From NCBI GenBank assembly GCA_900318035.1, contig ONJC01000009.1:1-64000 (forward strand): DNA of 64,000 nt, given 5' to 3'. The position numbers and the translations under genes are program-made. The stretch is from an uncultured Methanobrevibacter sp. (lineage in GTDB: Archaea > Methanobacteriota > Methanobacteria > Methanobacteriales > Methanobacteriaceae). A model generated the notes under the pieces. That model was not told the DNA's origin and did not search any database. It saw nothing but the letters and a program-made list of their open reading frames with translations. Below, piece by piece: positions 19,003-29,648 of the stretch (the first letter of the stretch is position 1; the number at the start of each line of letters is the position of its first letter).

Positions 19003-20661
19003 TCATTTGTTAATGAATTCAATTTCAAATCCGATTACAGGATATTCCAGGGTAAAATTGGTAATCACTTCAGGTGAAACCTCTCCAAAGAATCCTTTAA
19101 TTGTTCCTTTTTGCGCTTCACCGGTAACGTCCGCTGCCCTGCCTTTAATGAATGTTTCATTTTCACTGTCGGTTATTTCCATTGAATATCCCAGGTTAGC
19201 TAAAACGCTTGTAACGATGGATTTGATTTCAGTAAAGTTTGCAGTTGAGTGACAAACGAGTGCTGCCAATTTCTTGGATGATGCGGTTTTATTTTCTTTG
19301 GTTTCATCAAGATACAATACATCACCGATTTCAAATATTTTCTGAGGCAGGTCTTCGTGGGTGTTGTCCTCTAAAAATTCCATCAGGCTATTCATTAAAC
19401 TTGTTCTAATCATTGTCCTGTCGATTGTAATAGGTCTTGCAACTTGAACATGAGGTTTTTCTTCCTGATTCATTTTTTCGTAATGTGCTTCCTCATTTGT
19501 AAGCATTAAACTCATTATTTCCTGGAAACCTAATGTCACCATCACTTCACGGATGGTGCTTTCAGCTTTAAACCAGTCATTCTCATAAGCTACTGTATTC
19601 ATGTCCGGAAGCTCTGCAACCACGTCGTTAATGTGATATTGCACAGCAATATTTTCTACGACATCAACTTCGTGAAGGATATCCACCCTGTATGCAGGTA
19701 TGATTGCTTTGACTTCATTATCATCAATGATTTCAGCATCAAAACGTGCTTTCAAGAGCAACTCTTTAATTTCTTCTGCATTGAGATTGGTTCCTCCAAT
19801 CAATTCATTTGCAATATCAACATGAACGCTCATCTCTTGAGGAGTTAAATCAGGAGTTTTAATAGTTTTATCTTCATATTTAACTTCCATGGATTTGATT
19901 TGACCTCCAACTTCAGCAAATGAAGAGCAAATGATGTTTAAAGCCTGATTGACAGCTCTCTCATCGGTACCAGTTACATCAACAATGATGTTTTTAGTGT
20001 CTTCTTTAAGTTTGGTTAACTCTCCGTTAATGATTGGCGGCATGGATAATACATTGTCATCTTTATCTAAAATTAATGGATATTTATCAAAATCTTCGAT
20101 TAAATGAGCATAGGCTTTACCTTTGTCATGCTCTGTTAGGATTTCGTCAGGAGTCATTTCGGTGTCTTTTTCCAAAGGTACGAATGCATTTGCATCTTTT
20201 GGTGTTGCAATGTATTTGAATGGACCTTCAACAACGTCGGCATTGTGGATACCAATAGCAACTTTTTTCCTGTCTCTTCCGATAACCCAGTGGAGGTTTT
20301 CCTGGAAATCCATCACATATTTGAGCTTATCGCCAGTGAAATCAACATTATCGATTTTTGCAAATCCAATGTATGGTCTGATGGAGGCAACATCACTGTC
20401 TACAGTAACATACTCGCCGGATTCTTCCACTTTATAATCGGGAAAACCAATTTCCTGACCAATGAATCCTTTAAAAGATCTAGCTACTCCTTCAACGGAC
20501 AAGTTGTCAGGTCTGTTTGGGAAGAATTCTACCTTGATTTCCTCATCATCAAAGTCCTCAATATCGCTTGACATCATTGGTAAGGTGTCTATTAGTTCAT
20601 CTTTTTCCATTTCGATTCCTAAATCTTTTAAATCTTGGTATTTGAATGTAATAACTGGCAT
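19003..20661 (-). CDS. pheT: Phenylalanyl-tRNA synthetase beta subunit, archaeal type
   Basis: A 552-residue beta chain of the heterotetrameric enzyme that charges tRNA-Phe. The N-terminus [18 protein letters not shown] and the segment [21 protein letters not shown] are typical of archaeal PheT; a B5-like domain (near [19 protein letters not shown]) and the catalytic-like core follow. It lacks the long N-terminal EMAP and C-terminal anticodon-binding domains of bacterial PheT. The catalytic alpha subunit (pheS) is not in this window. It follows the 20684-21040 membrane gene by 22 bases. Confidence 0.92.
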   Translation of the reverse strand: MPVITFKYQDLKDLGIEMEKDELIDTLPMMSSDIEDFDDEEIKVEFFPNRPDNLSVEGVARSFKGFIGQEIGFPDYKVEESGEYVTVDSDVASIRPYIGFAKIDNVDFTGDKLKYVMDFQENLHWVIGRDRKKVAIGIHNADVVEGPFKYIATPKDANAFVPLEKDTEMTPDEILTEHDKGKAYAHLIEDFDKYPLILDKDDNVLSMPPIINGELTKLKEDTKNIIVDVTGTDERAVNQALNIICSSFAEVGGQIKSMEVKYEDKTIKTPDLTPQEMSVHVDIANELIGGTNLNAEEIKELLLKARFDAEIIDDNEVKAIIPAYRVDILHEVDVVENIAVQYHINDVVAELPDMNTVAYENDWFKAESTIREVMVTLGFQEIMSLMLTNEEAHYEKMNQEEKPHVQVARPITIDRTMIRTSLMNSLMEFLEDNTHEDLPQKIFEIGDVLYLDETKENKTASSKKLAALVCHSTANFTEIKSIVTSVLANLGYSMEITDSENETFIKGRAADVTGEAQKGTIKGFFGEVSPEVITNFTLEYPVIGFEIEFINK

Positions 20662-20683
20662 TTAATAACTCCATTAATTATTT

Positions 20684-21040
20684 TTAAAATCCATAAAGTA
20701 ACATGAAAAATAAAGATTCTATTGTAAAGTGCAGCGCTCTATGTTCCAATTCGCCCAGATCTCTTATGAATACTGTATGGGTTACATCTATAACAAAATG
20801 AATAAGGGCTGCTTCAATTCCTATAGTCGGGTTCAGGAAAACTATTGACAGTACAATGAAATGGAATCCTGCTTCCATTATTTCGTGCACTAACCATGTT
20901 TGCCATGTAGAACGTGTGGATTGTTGGATTAGGCCTCCTAACACTATGTAGAAGTTATTCAAAACTTTCCACATTAAGGTAGTGTGCAATACATCGCTTA
21001 TAGCCAATACAACGGCAACATAAAACCATAACAATTCCAT
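20684..21040 (-). CDS. Histidine-rich four-helix membrane protein, unknown function
   Basis: A 118-residue protein, almost entirely hydrophobic, with about four membrane helices. Histidines and acidic residues recur inside or at the edge of helices: SDVLHTTL, LVHEIMEAGFHF, LIHFVIDVTHTVF, and LEHRALHFTIES. The pattern could bind a metal or heme, but I recognise no family. It precedes pheT on the same strand with a 22-base gap, so they may be co-transcribed. The promoter region is shared with divergent valS. Confidence 0.65.
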   Translation of the reverse strand: MELLWFYVAVVLAISDVLHTTLMWKVLNNFYIVLGGLIQQSTRSTWQTWLVHEIMEAGFHFIVLSIVFLNPTIGIEAALIHFVIDVTHTVFIRDLGELEHRALHFTIESLFFMLLYGF

Positions 21041-21180
21041 TTTTTCACAGTCCTTTATTAATTTATAATATTATTATTTTGATTTTATTATATAATATAG
21101 TTAACTATTATAAATGTTTTTAAATAATAAACTACATAGTTAATAATATTATTTTTACTTACATTATTAGGAGAAAATAT
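21041..21180. promoter_or_regulatory. Divergent promoter gap upstream of valS
   Basis: A 140-base AT-rich gap. TAGTTAACTA at 21098-21107 is a perfect 10-base palindrome, with a related CATAGTTAATAAT about 35 bases downstream. These could be operator half-sites or plain AT-rich start-site sequence. A ribosome-binding site (TAGGAG) precedes valS. Confidence 0.35.
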
Positions 21181-23888
21181 ATGTCAAAAGAAGAAATTCC
21201 TAAAGACTATGATTTTAAAAAAGAAAAAGAATGGGGGAAGAAATGGGAAGATGAAAACATCTACAAATACATTGGAGATGGATCTCGTCCTAGATATGTT
21301 ATTGATACTCCTCCACCATACCCAACAGGTGCAATTCACTTAGGTCACGTCCTGAATTGGGTTTATATTGATATGAATGCAAGATACAGAAGACAAAAAG
21401 GATTTGACGTCTTGTTCCCACAGGGATGGGACTGCCATGGTCTTCCGACTGAAGTTAAAGTTGAAGAAACTCATGGAATCAAGAAAAATGATGTTTCAAG
21501 AGCTCAATTCAGACAATATTGTATTGACTTGACCACTAAAAACATTGCAAGCATGAAAGCGGACATGAAGGCAATGGGTTATTCACAGGATTGGTCTCGT
21601 GAGTTCGTTACAATGAATCCTGAGTACATGAAAAGGACTCAATATTCATTTTTAAAAATGTATGAGGATGGATTAATCTATCAGGGTAAACACCCTGTAA
21701 ACTGGTGTCCTCGCTGTCAGACCGCTATTGCATTTGCGGAAGTCGAATACTCAGACAATACAACCTTTTTAAACTATGTCAACTTCCCTCCTGCAGTTGA
21801 AGATTCCTACGACGATATTGTATCTTCACAGGAGTCAGGCAAACAGGCTGACCCTAAAGAGGAAGGTATTTTAATTGCAACAACCCGTCCTGAATTGATG
21901 TCTGCATGTGTGGCTGTTGTAATTCATCCTGAAGATGAAAGATACACTCATCTTTTAGGCAAATATGTTGAAGTGCCTTTATCTCACCAAAAAGTAAAAA
22001 TCATTGCAGATGAAGAGGTAGATCCTGAATTCGGTACAGGTGCAGTAATGATCTGTACATTCGGGGATAAAACTGACGTAAGCTGGGTTCAAAAATATGA
22101 CCTTGAAGTCATTGACGTTATGGATGATGCGGGCATATTGACAGCTGCCGCCGGAAGATATGAAGGAATGGACTTGCAAAGCTGTAAAAAACAGACTATT
22201 GAAGATTTGGATGCTGAAGGATATCTGTTGAAGAAAGAACAGGTTGACCAAAACGTAGGCCAATGCTGGAGATGTAAGACTCCTGTTGAAATTCTTCTTA
22301 AGGAACAGTGGTTTGTAGCAGTAAGGGATTTGATTGAAAAGACCAAAGTTGCAGCCGATGAGATGAAATGGGTGCCTGAACACATGAAATCCCGTATGGT
22401 CAACTGGGCGGATTCCATGGAATGGGACTGGTGTATCTCAAGACAAAGAATATTTGCAACCCCAATTCCTGTATGGTACTGTAAAGACTGTGGAAAAGTT
22501 ATTTTACCAGATGTGGAAGACTTGCCAATCGATCCAACTGTAGATAAACCAAAACATGCATGTGAATGCGGATGCGAAGAGTTCGTACCTGAAGTGGATG
22601 TATTGGACACATGGATGGATTCCTCAATTTCACCGCTGTCCATTGCAGGATGGCCAGATGAAGATTATGTAAATCATTTCCCATCCGTCCGCAAGGACAC
22701 GATATTATCCGTACATGGGCATTCTACACCACTTTACGTTGTATAGCCTTAACCGGACAAAAACCGTTTGATGATATTGTAATTAACGGTATGGTATTCG
22801 GTGAAGACGGAAACAAAATGAGTAAATCAAGGCCTGAATTTGTGGTAGGGCCTGAAGAGGTCATTGAAAAATACGGTGCAGACCCTCTAAGAACATGGGC
22901 AGCCAACAGTGTTCCTGGATCTGATGTAATATTTGACTGGAAAGACATCAAGCACGGATACAGATTCCTTAGAAAATTCTGGAATGCATTCAGATTCATC
23001 AGCATGCAGATATTTGATGAAGAAGTCGCATATGAAGACGTTAAGGATAATTTCGGACCGCTCGATTTATGGATTTTGTCAAAACTCAACAACCTCAATA
23101 AAAAAGTGGATGAGGCATTTGCCGATTATAACTTTGCAGATACAATAACCTCAATCGAAAGGTTCTTCTGGCATGATTTCTGTGACGAATACATTGAAGC
23201 TGTAAAATACAGATTGTACACAGATGTTTCAGACGAATCAAGAAAAGCTGCAAAATACACATTAAAAACAGTTGTTGAAACTTCACTTAAATTAATGGCT
23301 CCGATTGCACCATTCTTCACCGAGGAAGTTTACCAATACTTCTCAGATGAGTCAATCCATACAACATTATGGCCTGAAGTATATGAAGAACTCATCAGTG
23401 AGGAAATGGAGACAAAAGGTGAAACTACTGTCGAGCTAATTGATGAAGTAAGAAGATTCAAATCAGCATCCAAAATACCGTTGAATGCTGAACTTGCTGA
23501 AGTGAATGTTTACACTTCCGATGATGCACTGGTTGAAATTTTCAATCAATTCGAAGATGACATTAAAGGAACTTTAAAAATTAAGGATTTGGCTATCAGT
23601 CAGGGAAAACCTGAAGTTCATGAAAAAATCATTGAAGTTGAGCCTGACATGTCTCAAATCGGACCGACATTCAAGGGAGATGCCGGTAAAATCATAGGAT
23701 ATTTAAAATCCACTGACATTGATGAAATCGGCGCCGCTTTGGAGAAAAACAACGAGCTGACTATCGGTGAGATTGTAGTTCCTGAAGGCATGTTAAATGT
23801 CAAAAAAGAGATTGTAGGCGCATCCGGTAAGAAGGTTGACATCTTGCAATCCGAAAACATAGATATGATTGTGGAAGTAATTAGATAA
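21181..23888 (+). CDS. valS: Valyl-tRNA synthetase, interrupted by a frameshift at about 22686
   Basis: A class I synthetase that charges tRNA-Val. The N-terminal frame (from 21181) has the HIGH-type motif HLGH in [15 protein letters not shown], a zinc-binding region and the editing domain; it runs into a stop at 22746. The catalytic region continues in a different frame from about 22686 ([17 protein letters not shown]) through KMSKS in [11 protein letters not shown] to 23888. The family reads FPxDLRPQGHD here, so about seven bases (one modulo three) are missing between FPS and RPQGHD. Short TCCG repeats at the spot (22684-22691) would explain a slippage deletion. The gene is normally essential and otherwise intact, so a sequencing or assembly error is a serious alternative. 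Confidence 0.88.
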
Positions 23889-24495
23889 TTACTTTCCCAT
23901 TAACTTTTTTTAATATTAATGCTATTGCATAGGTTATAGCAAAAATAACCACTGTCCACAATATTGAATGCAATATTGGCTGCTTATTTACCAACAAAAA
24001 TGGATATGGTCCTTCAACTATTTTTAAAATATTCAAAACAATCATTATTGCTCCGTATACTATTGTAAAATACAAACCCCTGACTGCATTTAGCCCGTCA
24101 TATTTTTCAACAAAGACAAATGATAGAATTGCAATTATGGGGCATAATGTATGGTGGTATAGCATGGATCCATTGAATAACAGATGATACAGTCCTAAAT
24201 CGGTTGTCCAGGACAGTACTGTTACAACAATAATCAGTGTTAATGTTGTGGAAACTACTGAAACATATCGAAAGGAATTGAACCATGCAGGCAGTTCCCT
24301 GTTTTTTGAGATATAGATTAAAAAGATTACTGATGAAATCAATAGCAATAGATTGCTGTCTTCTGTATAGTATTCTAATGATTTAATTCCCAATTCATTA
24401 AAAACCAATACAAATCCGATAATTTCTAAAATTATCAGCAATAAATTAATTATTAAGTTAATATTTTTTGAATTCATTTTGATAGTCCAAATCAT
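23881..24495 (-). CDS. Pr6Pr-like membrane protein
   Basis: 204 residues with six predicted membrane helices. The motifs YYTEDSNLL, LYHHTLCPI and EGPYPFLL are those of Pr6Pr-family membrane proteins, whose function is uncharacterised. The start is uncertain: ATG at 24495 or at 24477, neither with a strong ribosome-binding site. Its last eight bases overlap the valS end on the other strand. It lies just downstream of the acetyltransferase gene (six-base gap) and may be co-transcribed. Confidence 0.7.
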   Translation of the reverse strand: MIWTIKMNSKNINLIINLLLIILEIIGFVLVFNELGIKSLEYYTEDSNLLLLISSVIFLIYISKNRELPAWFNSFRYVSVVSTTLTLIIVVTVLSWTTDLGLYHLLFNGSMLYHHTLCPIIAILSFVFVEKYDGLNAVRGLYFTIVYGAIMIVLNILKIVEGPYPFLLVNKQPILHSILWTVVIFAITYAIALILKKVNGKVII

Positions 24496-24501
24496 GTAAA
24501 T

Positions 24502-25068
24502 TTAATCTATGTCATTTTCTATTTCTTTAATGACACGGGCCGGAACACCTACTGCAAGGGAATTGTCGGGGATATCTTTTGTTACAACCGCACCGGCACC
24601 AACAACGACATTATTTCCAATTGTAACTCCTGGAAGTACTGTAACATTGGCACCTAACCAAACATCATTTCCAATTCTGATTTCACTGGCCTGACCTAAA
24701 TGTTGTCTTCTTTTTTTAGGAGATAGGGGATGGCCTACAGTTGTTATGGTTGTATTTGGACCAATCATCACATTATCTCCAATATGCACTTCGTTAATGT
24801 CCAATATTGTCAGATTGAAGTTTGCAGTAAAATTATTTCCAATGAATATGTTTTTGCCATAATCAAAGCAGAATCTTTTGGCTATCCATACTTTTTCACC
24901 AACTGAACCTAAAATTTCACTTAAAACCTCATGCTGCTTTTCCAAATCATCTTCAGCAAGGGAATTGAATATATTTGCATTTTCAATGGCATATAGTTTC
25001 ATTAATGAAATTTCTTCATCATCATAACAGTATTCAAGCCCGGCTAGCATTTTTTCGAATTCTTTCAT
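24502..25068 (-). CDS. Maltose/galactoside-type O-acetyltransferase
   Basis: A 188-residue hexapeptide-repeat (left-handed beta-helix) enzyme that moves an acetyl group from acetyl-CoA to a sugar or similar acceptor. The N-terminal mac-like helical segment (MKEFEKMLAGLEYCYDDEEI) and the motif TTVGHPLSPKKRR with its catalytic histidine identify the Maa/LacA/NodL group. The C-terminal half has repeated GNxVxxGxxxxV units ending VGVPARVIKEI. The natural acceptor is unknown; a cell-surface sugar is plausible in this host. Confidence 0.85.
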   Translation of the reverse strand: MKEFEKMLAGLEYCYDDEEISLMKLYAIENANIFNSLAEDDLEKQHEVLSEILGSVGEKVWIAKRFCFDYGKNIFIGNNFTANFNLTILDINEVHIGDNVMIGPNTTITTVGHPLSPKKRRQHLGQASEIRIGNDVWLGANVTVLPGVTIGNNVVVGAGAVVTKDIPDNSLAVGVPARVIKEIENDID

Positions 25069-25283
25069 AGATGTATATTTGATTAATTTAGATTAAAAAC
25101 ATGTTGATGGGGTGTTAGTTAATATGAAAGATGTTCTAATTATGATTGAAATTTAACTATTTATAAATTTTCAAAATCATATTTCAAAAGCAATATTTAA
25201 ATCGCTTTAAAATATCTTAAACTCAAGTAAATATTGTTATTTGCTTATTAAAAGTATTTATATCACTTATTACTAATATAACT

Positions 25284-25413
25284 ATTGGAGATGAGATTTA
25301 TACTATTTTTGTATATTTTCGGGATTTCTTTTCATTGTATTTGGTGGTTTCAAGACTCTTATTTTTAGGTTAAAATCCCCTTCGAGGGTTCAATTGTCTC
25401 ATCTCCTATCAAT
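25284..25413 (+). ncRNA. Candidate structured RNA, about 120-130 nt
   Basis: The 537-base gap 25069-25605 has no gene but a strong inverted repeat: GGAGATGAGA (25287-25296) pairs perfectly with TCTCATCTCC (25397-25406). Inside, GGGATTT (25321-25327) pairs with AAATCCC (25373-25379), and ATAC/GTAT form a small hairpin. A TATA-like TATTTATATC lies at about 25255-25264, so a transcript would start near 25284, right at the outer stem. The strand is taken from that TATA box. The element near the 3' end (GGGTTCAATT) resembles a tRNA T-loop but no tRNA can be folded. I do not recognise the family. The flanks (25069-25240, 25415-25588) are AT-rich and show nothing further. Confidence 0.45.
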
Positions 25414-25588
25414 GTCTTGAAAAAAAGTATGATATTATTGTGCTTATAACAAATTATTCCTTTACTTGATATGTATTTTTAAATTTTTGACAGTTTCTCA
25501 TTTCTTCTGTAATTTGTTATAATCACTGTTTCATAAAAAAATAGAAATTCAAAAAGGGATATGCTTTTTACATTAATTTAAAAAAGGT

Positions 25589-25609
25589 AAATGAGAGATA
25601 AACTCTCAT
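25589..25609 (-). terminator. Hairpin terminator of the MFS gene
   Basis: ATGAGAG (25591-25597) pairs with CTCTCAT (25603-25609). On the minus strand it is followed by a T-rich tract. It overlaps the stop of the MFS gene. Confidence 0.65.
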
Positions 25610-27126
25610 TGTTTAATTTTTATATCCTCTAGCCGGAACGTTAAAACAAGAACAATGGCCATCAGTATGGCTGTTACCATCATTACGAATGCCATGGTTT
25701 CTTGAATAATGATGTTTGTAACGTCTACAAGAAAACTGTCCTGGGTAATATTGTCTATATTACCAACTTTTTGGAAGTAATTATAGACGTCTTGATGGAA
25801 TTGTTCGTCTCCTGAATGATCAGGTGCATATGTATCGACAGCAGTACTGATACCGCCCATAACTCCAAGAATTAGAATTATTCCGATAATTGCAGTACCC
25901 ATTGATTCTCCTAATGATGTACCTGTTGAATTAATACCTGATGCGTTATTTTGACTTTCAGCAGGGATGTTGGATAATGAAATATCTGTACATAATGCCA
26001 TAATGAAACCAAGTCCTGCACCTAATACAAATAGTCCTGGCATTAAAGTCCATATTGTTGTATCTAGTCTAAATTGATAACTTAACAGTAAACATCCAAT
26101 GATTGCCATTACACATCCAATTGCCATGATTTTCTTGTGACTTAATTTTCCGGTTAAACCTGGTGCCAATATTGCAAATATAAGCAAACCTATAGTCAAC
26201 GGAAGTGTAGTCACACCAGTATCGAACGCATTTAACTGCAATACACTTTGTAAGAATAGGGAAACTGCAAATAATGCCCCGCCCATTGCAAGATAAGCTA
26301 TTAATAAAATTAAAGTTCCCACACGTAAGTTTCTGTCTTTAAATAAGTCCATATCAAGTAATGGTACTTTGCCGTTTCTTTTTCTTCTGATTTCAAACAA
26401 TGCAAAGATTGCCAATGCAACTAATCCCACAATAATTATGATTATGCTGGTGTTGAAGTCTTTGGATAGGGACAAGATACCTAGAACTAACAAAACAAGA
26501 CCTATAAGTGAAATTATGGAACCGGTAATGTCCAAATCGCTTCTAGATTCAGTAGGTTCGAAAACAGGAATTTTATTTCTCATTATTAAAATAATGAAAA
26601 CGATAATTAATTCACATGCAAATCCATATCTCCAACTTAAGAATGTTGTCATGATTCCGCCGAAAAGCGGACCGACAGCGGCTGCAACTGAACCCATTAC
26701 ACCTACAATTGCCAATGCAACTGTACGTTTTTCACCAGAATATGTTCCACTTATTATGGAAACGGTAGCAGGCATCATTAATGCTCCAGCAATTCCTTCA
26801 ATTAGTGCCCATCCGATAAATAATATTGTAGCACTTGAACTTATTGCTGCTGTGAATGTACCGAGACCATAAAGTGCACTACCAATTAAAAACAGTTTCT
26901 TTTTACCAACTATGTCCTGAAGCTTGGCACTGAGCAACATGAATGCAGCAGTAATGAGAGTATAAAAGGACATTGTCGATTGAATAGTACTTACATCAGT
27001 ATTCAAGTCTACAACAACCTGTGAAATACTAACATTCATGAATGTAGCATCCAAAGCTATGATGAAGGAAGCAAGAGCCACTACTATTAGTGGAATCCAA
27101 GAGTGTTCCTTAATTGTTTCATTCAT
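25606..27126 (-). CDS. MFS transporter, DHA2 (EmrB/QacA) 14-helix family
   Basis: A 506-residue proton-coupled exporter with 14 hydrophobic segments. Motif A reads AKLQDIVGKKKLFLIG after the second helix, and the N-terminus IALDATFMNVSISQVVVDLN is typical of drug:H+ antiporter family 2. Such proteins expel drugs, dyes or bile-like compounds; the actual substrate is unknown. A large loop (about residues 418-455) lies between the last two helices. No regulator is adjacent. Confidence 0.9.
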   Translation of the reverse strand: MNETIKEHSWIPLIVVALASFIIALDATFMNVSISQVVVDLNTDVSTIQSTMSFYTLITAAFMLLSAKLQDIVGKKKLFLIGSALYGLGTFTAAISSSATILFIGWALIEGIAGALMMPATVSIISGTYSGEKRTVALAIVGVMGSVAAAVGPLFGGIMTTFLSWRYGFACELIIVFIILIMRNKIPVFEPTESRSDLDITGSIISLIGLVLLVLGILSLSKDFNTSIIIIIVGLVALAIFALFEIRRKRNGKVPLLDMDLFKDRNLRVGTLILLIAYLAMGGALFAVSLFLQSVLQLNAFDTGVTTLPLTIGLLIFAILAPGLTGKLSHKKIMAIGCVMAIIGCLLLSYQFRLDTTIWTLMPGLFVLGAGLGFIMALCTDISLSNIPAESQNNASGINSTGTSLGESMGTAIIGIILILGVMGGISTAVDTYAPDHSGDEQFHQDVYNYFQKVGNIDNITQDSFLVDVTNIIIQETMAFVMMVTAILMAIVLVLTFRLEDIKIKQ

Positions 27127-27343
27127 TTTTATTTAATCCTCCAATATTTTCAATTTTACTAACTTTTGTCATTTTTGGATATATTATTAAATAATTCAAT
27201 CCTATTATTGTTTTTTCTTTTTGTTGTGTTATATATTTTTTGAATTTCCTAAACAGGGAGGGGTAAATGTTTATCTCTGTTGTGTTAAGTAATTTTTTCT
27301 TTAAAATAAAAGATTAAAATACTTGTTTTGATAAATTATAATT

Positions 27344-28141
27344 ATGGAGATTTTTAATGTTATTTGTGAATTAGTTATTCCCATCTTAATATTTGGTATA
27401 CTATTTGTAGTTGGAAAATTGATTTATAAAAAATTAGATAATAGTGAAAGCAGACTTTTAAATCCAAGTGAATATTTACCTGAACAAGAACTTGAAACAT
27501 TAAAACAAGTTTATTATCTAATAATGATGTTGATTTTATTTATTTTCATAATATATATCACTTCAGTTCATAAAATGGATGTATTTCCTATTGCAATTTT
27601 ACAAATTGTTGTATCAGTGTATATTGCTTTAACTTTAGATTATAGCTCTTGGAATAATAGAATATTGTTTTTCCTATTGGTGCCTTATGAATCAATAATA
27701 TTATTTGTCTTCAATCAATTTCTGGTGATATGGCCAATTTATTTAATTCATGTCTTTGTTTACATATATTTCATTAAAGTATATTTTGACAAATTTAGAA
27801 AATATACGGAGACAAATGGCCTTGGAATTGCAATTGTATTATTATTTTTTATAATATTTTTTAGTTTTATTGTCACAACAATTGCAGAAAGTGTTGCTCC
27901 TTTAGATGCATTGGTTATGGTTTCAAATGCATTTACAAGTAACGGTTATGCTATACTTGGTAGTACAGGTATTGGTAAATTGAATGCAATCGCTTTGGTT
28001 TGGGGTGGATATATCCTATCTGGTGTAGGTACTGCCACATTAACTGCTGCAATTTTATCAAAACATAATCAAAAACACAACGAAGAATTAAACAAACGTT
28101 TGGATGAATTGGAATCATTAATTAAAAATAATCAAGAATAA
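27344..28141 (+). CDS. Polytopic membrane protein resembling an ion channel
   Basis: 265 residues with about seven hydrophobic helices and a charged, coiled-coil-like tail (about 238-265). The last third follows the pore layout of two-helix potassium channels: a pore helix, a turn AFTSNGYAILG where channels have TTVGYGD, then a glycine-rich helix LVWGGYILSGVGTATLTAAIL. The selectivity signature TVGYG is replaced by SNGYA, so ion choice is uncertain. This resemblance is by eye and unproven. It stands alone between an MFS gene and aroA. Confidence 0.6.
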   Translation: MEIFNVICELVIPILIFGILFVVGKLIYKKLDNSESRLLNPSEYLPEQELETLKQVYYLIMMLILFIFIIYITSVHKMDVFPIAILQIVVSVYIALTLDYSSWNNRILFFLLVPYESIILFVFNQFLVIWPIYLIHVFVYIYFIKVYFDKFRKYTETNGLGIAIVLLFFIIFFSFIVTTIAESVAPLDALVMVSNAFTSNGYAILGSTGIGKLNAIALVWGGYILSGVGTATLTAAILSKHNQKHNEELNKRLDELESLIKNNQE

Positions 28142-28328
28142 CATATAGTTTATATCAAATTTCTTTAATTTTTACTATTTGATTAATATGGCTGAAAGGT
28201 TAGTTGATAAAAATACATATATGCTTTTTGCAGTGTTCCAAAAAATTAATTAATCATCCAAAATAAACTTTAGTACAGGAAAAGTTGAGGGTAAATCGAT
28301 AAGCATATTCCCTTTTCGGTATGATAAA

Positions 28329-29648
28329 ATGATTCTTAAGATTAAAAATATTTCAGAAATTGGGGGTGTTGTTAAAGCACCGCCTTCAAAAAGCTATTCT
28401 CATAGGGCAGTAATTCTGGCATCACTTGCTAAAGGTACTTCTAAATTATATGATATGCTGTACTCAGAAGATACATTGGCTTCAATTAGAGTTTGTGAGG
28501 CTTTGGGTGCTAAAATTAAAAGAAACGATGATTATTTGGAAGTTGTCGGAACAGGTGGTAAGTTACACAATTCATGTGAAAATCCGATAGATTTGGCTAA
28601 TTCCGGAACTACTTTAAGGTTAATGACTTCTGTAGCTGCGTTAAGTGATAATGAAGTTATATTGACTGGTGACGAGTCCCTTCAAACTCGTCCGATGGGA
28701 TTGTTGATGAATGCTTTATGGCCGTTAGGAATCGAAACGGAATCCTTAAAGGATAATGAGAAAGCACCAATTTTAATCAAACCGGGATACGTTGGTGGTG
28801 AAACCAATATTTATGGAAATGTCAGCTCTCAATTTATTTCATCAATTTTAATTTCATCTCCTTTATCTCAGGAGGGTGTTACTCTATATGTTTTGCCTGA
28901 ATTCAAATCAAAGCCATACGTTAATATGACTTTGGACATTATGAGAAAATTCGGTGTCAAAACATTAAGTGGCTATTTTTTAAAGCATGAAATCTGTGAT
29001 AAGGAACATCAAAGCTGCAGAATAGATGAGTTTAAAGTTAAAAAACAAGATTATGTCGCCTGTGATTATACTGTTGAGGGAGATTATTCATCCGCCTCCT
29101 ATCTTTTGGCATTGATAGCTATTAATGGTGGAAAAGCAATAATAAGAAACTTATTCAGAGATTCCAAACAGGGAGATAAGGTAATCCTGGATATTTTGCA
29201 AAAGATGGGCGCAACTATTGTCAGGGGTGAAGATTATGTTGAAATCGCATCCACAGGCAGTCTGAAAGCTATTGATGTTGATTTGTCAAATGCTCCCGAT
29301 CTCTTGATAACTGTTGCTGTGTTGGCCGCAATGGCTGAAGGTACAACCAACATTACAGGTGTTGCTCATGCAAGAGTAAAAGAGACTGACAGAATTGATA
29401 CGACTTGCCGTGAGCTTGAAAAGTTAGGCTGTAAGTTGACTGAGCATGAAGACGGAATGAGCATAACCGGCGGTGTGTCTTCTGGTGTGGTGGATTCACA
29501 TGGAGACCACAGGCTGGCCATGGCATTTTCATTGATTGGCCTAAAACATGATGTTGAAATTACAAATGGGGAAGTATTTGATGTTTCATTCCCTGATTTC
29601 ATAGAATCAATGGCAGAGCTTGGATTTGAATTGGAGTTGGTAGAGTGA
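28329..29648 (+). CDS. aroA: 3-phosphoshikimate 1-carboxyvinyltransferase (EPSP synthase)
   Basis: A 439-residue enzyme joining shikimate-3-phosphate and phosphoenolpyruvate in aromatic amino acid synthesis. It has the N-terminal [39 protein letters not shown] and the C-terminal KETDRIDTT and [10 protein letters not shown] motifs. These cover both substrate sites. Its stop overlaps the GTG start of nth by four bases, so the two are translationally coupled. aroD, an earlier step of the pathway, is also in this window at 56909. Confidence 0.95.
   Translation: MILKIKNISEIGGVVKAPPSKSYSHRAVILASLAKGTSKLYDMLYSEDTLASIRVCEALGAKIKRNDDYLEVVGTGGKLHNSCENPIDLANSGTTLRLMTSVAALSDNEVILTGDESLQTRPMGLLMNALWPLGIETESLKDNEKAPILIKPGYVGGETNIYGNVSSQFISSILISSPLSQEGVTLYVLPEFKSKPYVNMTLDIMRKFGVKTLSGYFLKHEICDKEHQSCRIDEFKVKKQDYVACDYTVEGDYSSASYLLALIAINGGKAIIRNLFRDSKQGDKVILDILQKMGATIVRGEDYVEIASTGSLKAIDVDLSNAPDLLITVAVLAAMAEGTTNITGVAHARVKETDRIDTTCRELEKLGCKLTEHEDGMSITGGVSSGVVDSHGDHRLAMAFSLIGLKHDVEITNGEVFDVSFPDFIESMAELGFELELVE

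Noticed and set aside
25380..25407. tRNA-like T-arm (GGGTTCAATT) with a stem resembling an acceptor
   Set aside because: The last T-stem pair is G-G, the acceptor is out of register, and there is no D or anticodon arm; the 10-pair stem fits another RNA better.
28188..28253. 21-codon ORF between the channel-like gene and aroA
   Set aside because: Too short, no clear ribosome-binding site, no recognisable feature.
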